Part shown: piece by piece, positions 16,302 through 23,697 of the stretch
How the letters are laid out: each line of letters begins with the position of its first letter
How positions within the stretch are numbered: position 1 is the stretch's first letter
Assembly: GCA_947625735.1 (NCBI GenBank)
Contig: CANQPL010000020.1
Span: forward strand, 1 to 46,101
Direction of reading: 5' to 3'
Length of the DNA: 46,101 nucleotides
Origin: an uncultured Clostridia bacterium
GTDB lineage: Bacteria; Bacillota; Clostridia; Oscillospirales; Ruminococcaceae
Position numbers and translations under genes: made by a program
Notes under the pieces: model-generated
Told to the model about the DNA's origin: nothing
Databases searched by the model: none
Seen by the model: the letters and a program-made list of their open reading frames with translations, nothing else

Positions 16302-17426
16302 TTATTTTCTTTTGTTTATCATATCAAAAAATTCGCTGTAATCCTCATATGCGTGCTGAGTTTTTGCAGCACCCGTCTGAGGTCTTGTATTGCCGTAGCC
16401 TGAGGGGATCTTTTCAACCTGGGGAGCAGTGCTGCCTACCTCGGGCTGTTCGGGTACAAAGGGGATATCATCGTTGAATGCGGAGGCAATTACGGTAATA
16501 TTTATTTCGTCTTTCAGGTTCTCATTGAAAGATGTTCCGAATATCATATTAACATCGGGATCGGCTGCATCGGAGATAAGTCTTGTGGCAGTGTTGATGT
16601 CGCTTGCAAGCACGTCCTCGCTCATCTCAATATTTACAAGAAGCCTTGTAGCACCGGAGATAGATGTTTCAAGCAGAGGACTGGAAATAACCTGTCTTGC
16701 AGCCTCGGCAGCCTTGTCCTTGCCTGAGCCGTGACCTATAGCCATATGAGCATAGCCTGCGTCTTTCATGGTGGTCTTGACATCGGCAAAATCAAGGTTG
16801 ATATCGCCCTCTACGGTGATAAGCTCTGCAATGGACTTTACACCCACTTTAAGAATATCATCGGCAAGAGCAAAGGACTGGCGCATGGTAAGCTCCTTTT
16901 CGGAGGTCTGGAGAAGTCTTTCATTGGGGATAACGATAAGGGAGTCAACGTGTTTTTTGAGCTCTGCGATGCCTGCCTCGGCAGTTCTCATCTTTGCTTT
17001 CTGCTCAAATTCAAAGGGCTTTGTAACAACAGCAACAGTAAGGATACCCAGCTCTTGGGCTATCTCAGCCACAATGGGAGCTGCGCCTGTACCTGTGCCG
17101 CCGCCCATACCTGCGGCAATGAAAACCATATCCGACCCGTTTAAAGCCGCTTTTATCTCGTCTCTGTTCTCCTCTGCGCTGGACGCACCTACCTCGGGCT
17201 TTGCGCCTGCTCCCTTTCCGTTTGTGAGCTTTACGCCTATCTGCACCTTTGTGCCTGCCTTTGAGGAGCTGAGCGCACGGGCATCGGTGTTTACTGCTAT
17301 GTACTCAACGCCCTGTATTCCCTCATCGACCATTCGGTTTACGGCATTACTGCCGCCGCCGCCCACGCCAACGACTTTAATTATCTCATCAAAAGTATTC
17401 CTTTCGTTATCGACCATGATCGCCAT
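16302..17426 (-). CDS. ftsZ: Cell division protein FtsZ
   Basis: FtsZ is the tubulin-like GTPase that forms the Z ring. The 374-aa protein has the nucleotide-binding start IIKVVGVGGGGSNAVNRM near residue 15, the tubulin signature GGGTGTGAAP near residue 107, and the T7 loop region with NLDFADVKTTM near residue 205. A short variable linker leads to the C-terminal peptide DYSEFFDMINKRK, the docking site for FtsA/SepF-type partners. The start has a strong AGGAGG six bases upstream. A promoter of its own is likely at 17489-17517, and ftsA, usually just upstream, is absent here. Confidence 0.98.
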   Translation of the reverse strand: MAIMVDNERNTFDEIIKVVGVGGGGSNAVNRMVDEGIQGVEYIAVNTDARALSSSKAGTKVQIGVKLTNGKGAGAKPEVGASSAEENRDEIKAALNGSDMVFIAAGMGGGTGTGAAPIVAEIAQELGILTVAVVTKPFEFEQKAKMRTAEAGIAELKKHVDSLIVIPNERLLQTSEKELTMRQSFALADDILKVGVKSIAELITVEGDINLDFADVKTTMKDAGYAHMAIGHGSGKDKAAEAARQVISSPLLETSISGATRLLVNIEMSEDVLASDINTATRLISDAADPDVNMIFGTSFNENLKDEINITVIASAFNDDIPFVPEQPEVGSTAPQVEKIPSGYGNTRPQTGAAKTQHAYEDYSEFFDMINKRK

Positions 17427-17488
17427 TTTACTTCCTCCTGTTTATATATGAATATAGTAATACATTCCGACTATTATATACAATATCT

Positions 17489-17517
17489 ATTTTAACACAC
17501 TTAAATCAATTTTTCAA
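17489..17517 (-). promoter_or_regulatory. Probable promoter of ftsZ
   Basis: Minus strand TTGAAA (17517-17512), 17-base spacer, TAAAAT (17494-17489), in the 177-bp AT-rich gap between ftsQ and ftsZ. A second TATAAT lies slightly downstream without a -35. Confidence 0.55.
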
Positions 17518-17603
17518 GTGATTTTGAAAAAAAATTATTAACTGCACAAAAAATTGATATATATTTTTTCATTTTTCGCATTTCTCACAATGTGTCAGAC
17601 AAA

Positions 17604-18650
17604 TTATTCCATAATAGGGTCATAGGACTGCTCGGTTTCCTCCTCTTCCTCATAGGTTTCCTCCGGGACAGCCGTCTGAGCCGCCATATTATTGCTGAAC
17701 ACCTGCGCATTGTATTCCATTGTTTCCTTATCGAGGAAAGATGCGCTCTTTGAATCGGAAAGGATAGTCAGCACCCCCTCGGTGCGGTCGCCTATGCTTT
17801 CGGTCACTATGGTACGGGAAAAATTCAGCTTATAGTCAAGATCGTTTACAGAGCCCAGCTTTACCACTATCCTGCCGTCATAAGTGTAGCTGAGAGCCGC
17901 TCTGTCGGTAACGTCAATAAGCGTCACCTTATCGGCAAAGCTCTTTTCCTCATCTTCGGGGAGATATTCCGATCCTGATGTATCGTCTGTGTTGTCCTCT
18001 TGTGAGTCCTCCTCGTAGAATGATGCGGGGTCATACTCCTCCTCTGTTTCGGTGACAGGTTCGGTCACAGACGTTTCGGCAGTGTCATTTTCACCGTCAG
18101 AGGAATGTGCAGCGTCCTTTGCCTCTACAAACAGCTTTAAAAGTTCATCTATGGCATCGGTCTTATGCTCATCGGCTGAAACGAATTTATCGCCCGGCTT
18201 TATTTCGGGGGACGGGTCTACGCCTGTAAAATTGAGCAGTCCGACCTTTGGCTCATCTATTTTTTCAAGCACCTTTCCTCCTCTGCTTATAAGGAGGATA
18301 TACCCGTCACAGCGGAAATTCGCCGCAGGTATACTGGGCTCTATGTTTATTACCATAGTATTGGGAAATGACCGTGAAACTGTCGCTTTTTCCACATAGG
18401 GCAGTTTGCTTTCGATCCTTTGGGCACATTTTTCTGTGCCGGTCCTTACAAGATTATCGCCCGCTTTAAGACCGCTTGCATCTATTATCTCCTGAGCGGT
18501 ATAGCCCGATTCTCCCGTAACGCTTATCTTTTCCAGATTAAAAAACACTGTGGTTGACAGCAGCAGAAATATCATTGCCGCTATTATGAACACTGCCACA
18601 CCCGTAAGGGAGTTGTTCCGTTTTCGCCTTCGTCTGCCGTAGGTACTCAA
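17604..18650 (-). CDS. ftsQ: Cell division protein FtsQ/DivIB with an acidic insert
   Basis: FtsQ/DivIB links cytoplasmic and extracytoplasmic divisome parts with FtsL and FtsB/DivIC. The 348-aa product starts with a basic stretch (GRRRRKRNNS), one membrane segment (about residues 16-36) and a POTRA domain (about 38-110, FNLEKISVTGESGYTAQEI). The beta domain follows, but it is split: residues about 181-238 are a Glu/Asp/Ser/Thr-rich stretch with no predicted fold, and the domain resumes at VTLIDVTDRAALSYTYDGR. The C-terminus is again acidic. Translation probably starts at TTG 18650 behind AAAGGTGAT. It lies between murA and ftsZ, as expected for this protein. Confidence 0.9.
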   Translation of the reverse strand: MSTYGRRRRKRNNSLTGVAVFIIAAMIFLLLSTTVFFNLEKISVTGESGYTAQEIIDASGLKAGDNLVRTGTEKCAQRIESKLPYVEKATVSRSFPNTMVINIEPSIPAANFRCDGYILLISRGGKVLEKIDEPKVGLLNFTGVDPSPEIKPGDKFVSADEHKTDAIDELLKLFVEAKDAAHSSDGENDTAETSVTEPVTETEEEYDPASFYEEDSQEDNTDDTSGSEYLPEDEEKSFADKVTLIDVTDRAALSYTYDGRIVVKLGSVNDLDYKLNFSRTIVTESIGDRTEGVLTILSDSKSASFLDKETMEYNAQVFSNNMAAQTAVPEETYEEEEETEQSYDPIME

Positions 18651-18689
18651 GTTAAGATCACCTTTTTATTTTAAATTCCCGGGATATTT

Positions 18690-19958
18690 TCACACCCTGT
18701 AAATATCTGCGCCCAGTGAGGAAAGCGCCTTTTCTATACTTTCATATCCTCTGTCGATGTATTCCGTCCGCAGTATTTCCGTCCTGCCCTGAGCTCCGAG
18801 AGCGGCACACACAATGGCTGCTCCTCCTCTGAGGTCGGGCGCTTCGCATGATGCCCCGTACAGTTCGGGAACGCCCGTCACCACTGCAACCTTGCCCTCG
18901 GCTCTTATGTCCGCACCCATACGGCAAAGTGCTGCCGCATGGCGGTAACGGCTCTCGAAAATATTCTCCACAAAAACCGTTGTTCCCACAGAACAGGTAA
19001 GTGCTGACATGATGACCGCCTGTGCATCGGTGGGAAATCCCGGGTAGACCATTGTCCGTATTGTGTCGCAGGACCGTGGTCTGCCCGTACTTTGTATGTA
19101 GATATTGCTTTTAAAGCACCTGATGTATGCGCCCATTGCCTCAAATACGGGAATGACAGCCTCCATGTGAGAGGGCTGACAGTCAGTGAGCATAAGCTCT
19201 CCTCCTGCGCAGATAACCGCCGAAAGGTAGGTAGCAGCCGCCACTCTGTCGGGAATTATGGAAAAGACCTCGCCCTCGGGCTGGGAAAGCTCCTCTACTC
19301 CCTCAATGACGATTCGTCCTCCTCCGTCTCCTTTGATATGTGCGCCGCAGGAGCGGAGAAAATCCGCAAGACACCCTATCTCAGGCTCTCTGGCGGGATT
19401 GGAGATAACAGTTTCACCCTTTGCGGTGACCGCCGCCAGCATAATATTCTCCGTTGCCCCCACAGACGGGAAAGACAGGGAAATTTTGCAGCCGCTCAGA
19501 CCATCGGGAGCATAGCACTCTATCCTGCCGTGTTCATCGTTTATTACGGCTCCCATTTTTTTAAGAGCCGATATGTGCATATCTATTGGACGGGGACCCA
19601 GATCACAGCCCCCGGGATAGCAAAGAGTACATCTTCCTCTTCTTCCCAGAGCCGCTCCCATAAAAATAATTGAAGATCTCATTGTCCGCATAAGATTGTC
19701 GTCTATTTCGGGAAACTCCGCAAGACCCGAACAGTCCACCGTAAGCTCTGAGCCTGCGCCTCCCGTGACCCGTGCGCCCAGCCTTGTGAGTATCCTTATT
19801 GCACCGTATCTGTCTGAAATGGAGGGGCAGTTACTCAGCCGCACCTTTCCGTCACAGAGAGCCGCAGCCGCCAGCACCGGAAGTACGGCATTCTTTGCGC
19901 CCTGAGTTTTAAGCTCCCCTTTAAGCATTTTACCTCCGTCTATCACCAGCTTTTGCAT
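18690..19958 (-). CDS. murA: UDP-N-acetylglucosamine 1-carboxyvinyltransferase
   Basis: MurA transfers enolpyruvate from PEP to UDP-GlcNAc, the first committed step of peptidoglycan synthesis in the cytoplasm. The 422-aa protein begins with the typical KLVIDGGKMLKGELKTQGAKNAVLP stretch (residues 3-27). The catalytic, fosfomycin-reactive cysteine is present as C118 in YPGGCDLGPRPIDMH, equivalent to Cys115 of Escherichia coli MurA. The YPGFPTDAQA segment near residue 305 is also conserved. It sits between murG and ftsQ, where murB is more usual in Bacillus. Confidence 0.97.
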   Translation of the reverse strand: MQKLVIDGGKMLKGELKTQGAKNAVLPVLAAAALCDGKVRLSNCPSISDRYGAIRILTRLGARVTGGAGSELTVDCSGLAEFPEIDDNLMRTMRSSIIFMGAALGRRGRCTLCYPGGCDLGPRPIDMHISALKKMGAVINDEHGRIECYAPDGLSGCKISLSFPSVGATENIMLAAVTAKGETVISNPAREPEIGCLADFLRSCGAHIKGDGGGRIVIEGVEELSQPEGEVFSIIPDRVAAATYLSAVICAGGELMLTDCQPSHMEAVIPVFEAMGAYIRCFKSNIYIQSTGRPRSCDTIRTMVYPGFPTDAQAVIMSALTCSVGTTVFVENIFESRYRHAAALCRMGADIRAEGKVAVVTGVPELYGASCEAPDLRGGAAIVCAALGAQGRTEILRTEYIDRGYESIEKALSSLGADIYRV

Positions 19959-20021
19959 TGCCCGACTCTCCTTTACAGGTCATATATAACCTATAATATG
20001 CAAAGAGACGGAATTGGTTAA

Positions 20022-21173
20022 TCAGACAGACGCTGCGGGCTGCTTGCGGGTTATCTCCTCTATCACGCTCCAGATCCTGTCGGGGGTATCCTTTATGCAC
20101 TGCTCGTGCGCTCTTGCGGCAAGGGTACTGAGCTTTTCGGGGGATTCAAGGAGCTTTTTTACCTCGTTTATGATAAGCTCATCGGTAAGATCCTTCTGCT
20201 CTATGACCACTGCCGCTCCCACTCTGCCCAGTGCCATGGCATTGTGGTACTGATGATTTCCTGCCACCACAGGGGAGGGTATAAGTATTGATGCTCTCCC
20301 CATGGCTTCAAGCTCGCTTATTGCCGATGCACCGCTGCGGCAGATGATAAGATCCGCTGCCGCCGTGCAGACGTCCATGTTGTGTATATATTCCTTTATT
20401 ATAAGGGATTTGTCGTTTTTCAGATCCGCACCTGCCTCGGCGACACGCTGTTCAAAGGTATCATGTCCCATTTTTCCGTAGCTGTGGATATGGCTCACGG
20501 GTATGTGATTTTCCTTTTCCCAGCGGATAAGAGCAGCCGCACTGTCGTTTATGCCGCCTGCGCCCAGACTCCCTCCCCATGAGAAAATACAGAGTTTCCC
20601 GGGGTCAAGTCCCAGCTGTTTTTTGGCTTCTTCTCTTGAAATCGCATCATCTGAGAAGCCCTTTCTTACGGGCAGACCTGTTTTTATACAGTGTATGCCC
20701 TCGGGAAGATACTGTGTTGCCTCCTCCATTGTGAGCATTACCGCATTTACCCTTTTTGAAAGGATACGGGTAGTTACTCCGGGATAGGCGTTCTGTTCAT
20801 GTATGGCGGTGGGAATGCCCTCTGCGGCAGCTTCCATAACGATAGGACCGCTCACATATCCCCCCGTGCCTATTACCAGATCGGGGGAAAAATCCCGTAT
20901 TATCTTCTTTGCCGTATGTCCTGCGGTGGTAAGATATGCCGCCGCTTTTATGTTGCGCACTACGTTTTTCGGCGTGAGCTTTCTCTGAAAGCCGCTTACC
21001 TTTATGGGAGCAAAGGCTATTCCCTCCATGGGAACAAGCCGTGCCTCCATGCCGTTCGGCGTTCCTGCAAACAGAAACTCCGCATCGGGACAATGCTCCC
21101 TGATAATGGAAATAATTGCAAGGGCGGGATTAATATGTCCCGCTGTTCCTCCTCCTGCAAGAATAACTTTCAT
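20022..21173 (-). CDS. murG: UDP-GlcNAc:lipid I N-acetylglucosaminyltransferase
   Basis: MurG adds GlcNAc to lipid I to form lipid II at the inner face of the membrane. The 383-aa GT28 enzyme begins MKVILAGGGTAGHINPAL with the donor-side glycine-rich loop, and has GTGGYVSGP near residue 105, HEQNAYPG near 130 and SWGGSLGAGGIN near 200. The acceptor-side and UDP-binding segment ICRSGASAISELEAMGRASILIP is near 275. It has a GAAAGGAT site upstream and is separated from ftsW by 13 nt. Confidence 0.97.
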   Translation of the reverse strand: MKVILAGGGTAGHINPALAIISIIREHCPDAEFLFAGTPNGMEARLVPMEGIAFAPIKVSGFQRKLTPKNVVRNIKAAAYLTTAGHTAKKIIRDFSPDLVIGTGGYVSGPIVMEAAAEGIPTAIHEQNAYPGVTTRILSKRVNAVMLTMEEATQYLPEGIHCIKTGLPVRKGFSDDAISREEAKKQLGLDPGKLCIFSWGGSLGAGGINDSAAALIRWEKENHIPVSHIHSYGKMGHDTFEQRVAEAGADLKNDKSLIIKEYIHNMDVCTAAADLIICRSGASAISELEAMGRASILIPSPVVAGNHQYHNAMALGRVGAAVVIEQKDLTDELIINEVKKLLESPEKLSTLAARAHEQCIKDTPDRIWSVIEEITRKQPAASV

Positions 21174-21186
21174 ATACGATATCCTT

Positions 21187-22596
21187 TCAATGTGACTTTC
21201 TTCTGCGGACAGGGCTTACCTGAACGGTGTCCGCAGAGCGGTCAGTGCCCGTTCCTCGGGCAGCACCCGTTCCACGGGCAGATGCAGGAGCGGCAAGGGT
21301 ATCCTTGGCGTCCTGTATGCGTCTTAGCTCCTCCTCATCGGCATCGGGCTTTTCCTTTCGGGGTATGGATTGACGGGAAATATTAAGCACTATCCCCATC
21401 TGTGCAAGCTGCATTATAAGCGCCGTACCTCCGTAGCTGAAAAAGGGCAGTGAAATACCCGTGTTCGGTATGCAGTTGGATACCACCGCAATATTAAGAA
21501 GCGCCTGTATGCCTATCTGTATAACAAGCCCCGTGGCAAGGAGCATTCCGTATTTGTCGGGGGCATTTTCTGCTATCTTGAAGCCTCTGAATACCAGCAT
21601 AAGGAAAAGTATTATCACCACTGCCGCACCCACAAAGCCCAGCTCCTCGCAGACTATGGAGAAAACAAAGTCATTCTGTGATTCGGGAAGATACAAAAAT
21701 TTCTGTCTTGAATTTCCCAGTCCCAGTCCGAAAAGACCTCCCGAGCCTATAGCGATCAGTGAATTTCTTGTCTGCCATGCGATGTCACGGTTCTGAGGCT
21801 CCCATGTATGCAGCCAGCTTTCAAAGCGCTCCTCTACATAATCATATCCGCCCTGATAAAGAAGTATCATTACAAGAACCATTGCAGCCGCACCCACTAT
21901 ACACAGGGGAGCATAATATTTCATGTTCACGCCGCCTACAAACATCATCAGAAGTCCTATGCAGCAAATGATTATTGTACCCGAAAGGTGAGGCTGTGCT
22001 ATCATCATAGCCGAAACTGTACCGAGAATAAGCACATAGGGGAGAATGCCGTATCTGAATGTCTTGATGTTTTTGTAATTTGCCGAGATCATATGTGCAA
22101 ACAGCAGGATCAGTGCAAGTTTCATAAGCTCTGAGGGCTGGAAAGAAAAGCTGTCGCCCACCTCCAGCCATCTCTGTGCGCCGCCCGTTATTCTTCCCAT
22201 AATAAGCACGACTGCCATAAGCACACCTGTTACGGCAAAAAATCCGTAGGTAATGAGAGGATGCCTTAAAATATGGTAGTCAAATACAGGACTTGAAATA
22301 ATGAGCATTGCCGCAAGACCCAGCGCCGCAAAACGAAGCTGCCTTGTAAAGTAGTAATCAGCCTCCAGATCATCATGTATCGCCCATGCGTAGGAGGCGG
22401 AATACATCATAATAATGCCGAACACCAGAAGAATTACCACCAGTATCAGAAAGGGGGTATCTATCTCGCCTATGCGTATATCCTCCAGATACCCGCTTCT
22501 GGGCATCAGGAACTTGAACCATGTTTTGTTGTTTTGCAGGCGTTTCGGCTTTTTTTGTTTTGGGGGCTTTTTTCTCCCCTGAGCAGATGCGGGCAT
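21187..22596 (-). CDS. ftsW: SEDS peptidoglycan polymerase FtsW (SpoVE-like)
   Basis: FtsW is the septal SEDS glycosyltransferase that polymerises lipid II with a class B PBP. The protein (469 aa from the chosen ATG at 22596, which has GGAAAGGAG at good spacing) has a long basic N-terminal tail and about ten hydrophobic segments. The family signature regions are seen as QRWLEVGDSFSFQPSELMKL near residue 145, NSLIAIGSGGLFGLGLGNSRQKFLYLPESQNDFVFS near 280 (in two adjoining parts) and PNTGISLPFFSYGGT near 370. The C-terminal tail has an Arg/Gly/Ala/Thr-rich low-complexity stretch. It could serve vegetative or sporulation septa; sequence alone does not decide. Confidence 0.95.
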   Translation of the reverse strand: MPASAQGRKKPPKQKKPKRLQNNKTWFKFLMPRSGYLEDIRIGEIDTPFLILVVILLVFGIIMMYSASYAWAIHDDLEADYYFTRQLRFAALGLAAMLIISSPVFDYHILRHPLITYGFFAVTGVLMAVVLIMGRITGGAQRWLEVGDSFSFQPSELMKLALILLFAHMISANYKNIKTFRYGILPYVLILGTVSAMMIAQPHLSGTIIICCIGLLMMFVGGVNMKYYAPLCIVGAAAMVLVMILLYQGGYDYVEERFESWLHTWEPQNRDIAWQTRNSLIAIGSGGLFGLGLGNSRQKFLYLPESQNDFVFSIVCEELGFVGAAVVIILFLMLVFRGFKIAENAPDKYGMLLATGLVIQIGIQALLNIAVVSNCIPNTGISLPFFSYGGTALIMQLAQMGIVLNISRQSIPRKEKPDADEEELRRIQDAKDTLAAPASARGTGAARGTGTDRSADTVQVSPVRRRKSH

Positions 22597-22639
22597 AAGC
22601 ATTCTCCTTTCCGTATATGTTGATAATTCTTTAATAATC

Positions 22640-23644
22640 TTAACTCATATAGATAATATTTGCAAGCACGCCGCCCAGCAGACCGAAGAGGGAAAATGTA
22701 ATAACTATCTTATACTCCGAAAATCCGCACATCTCGAAATGATGATGTATAGGGGACATTTTGAATATCCTCTTGCCTGTGGTCTTGAATGAAATGACCT
22801 GCAATACCACCGACAGTGCCTCACAGATGTAGACAATTGCCAGAAGTGCCAGCAGCAGATGCTCATGAGTGATAAAGCCCATAGCGCAGACGCTGCCGCC
22901 TAAGAACATAGAGCCTGTATCGCCCATAAATATTTTTGCAGGATTAAGGTTCCACACCAGAAAGCCCATGCACCCTCCTGCCAGAGCAGAGGCAAATATA
23001 GAATATTCATGCATTCCCATTGACGAGAATATAGACAGAAAGCACGCCGCAAATACCACCGTCACCGTGCCGCAAAGTCCGTCAACGCCGTCTGTAAGGT
23101 TAACTGCATTTGTAAGAAAAATAAGGTACAGTATCATTATGGGATAATAGAACAGCTTTAAATCAAGCTCTCCCACAAAAGGCAGCCGTATCGCCGTGGA
23201 ATGATCCCCTAAAATGTACAGCACATAGAGAAAAGCCGCAGAAAGAATAAACTGCATGACCATTTTCTGCTTTGCCCTGAGTCCCAGATTCTGCTTTTTC
23301 ACGCCCTTGATATAGTCGTCAAGGAAACCTATCACACCGTTTAAAAGAGCGAAACCCAGTCCCGCAAGGAGCTTATAAAGCCCCGTTCTGTCAGGAATTG
23401 CGCTTCCGCTGTTTACCGTGCTGTAGATTCCGTAACAGATGCTGCAGGCAAGAACCGTACCTATTATGAACATGAACCCGCCCATAAGGGGAGTGCCGTT
23501 CTTGCCCTTGTGCCATGCAGGACCCTTTTCGTAAATTGTTGCGCCGAAGTGCATTTTTCTGAGCATGGGAATGAGAGCAAGTCCCGAAAGAGATGCCGCC
23601 GCAAAGGAGATACAGGCGGCTAAAATATTTATCCAATATGGCAT
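22640..23644 (-). CDS. mraY: Phospho-N-acetylmuramoyl-pentapeptide transferase
   Basis: MraY couples phospho-MurNAc-pentapeptide to undecaprenyl phosphate to make lipid I. The 334-aa integral membrane protein has about ten membrane segments. Conserved motifs include KGTPLMGG-like KNGTPLMGG near residue 48, the acidic FLDDYIK near 107, LTNAVNLTDGVDGL near 183, NLNPAKIFMGDTGSM near 235 and PIHHHFE near 305. The start has GAGGTG upstream. murD, normally the next gene in Bacillus, is missing between mraY and ftsW. Confidence 0.97.
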   Translation of the reverse strand: MPYWINILAACISFAAASLSGLALIPMLRKMHFGATIYEKGPAWHKGKNGTPLMGGFMFIIGTVLACSICYGIYSTVNSGSAIPDRTGLYKLLAGLGFALLNGVIGFLDDYIKGVKKQNLGLRAKQKMVMQFILSAAFLYVLYILGDHSTAIRLPFVGELDLKLFYYPIMILYLIFLTNAVNLTDGVDGLCGTVTVVFAACFLSIFSSMGMHEYSIFASALAGGCMGFLVWNLNPAKIFMGDTGSMFLGGSVCAMGFITHEHLLLALLAIVYICEALSVVLQVISFKTTGKRIFKMSPIHHHFEMCGFSEYKIVITFSLFGLLGGVLANIIYMS

Positions 23645-23697
23645 TTTTTCACCTCATATTATTTTAATTCTGCCCGCTGTAAATGATACTGCATATC

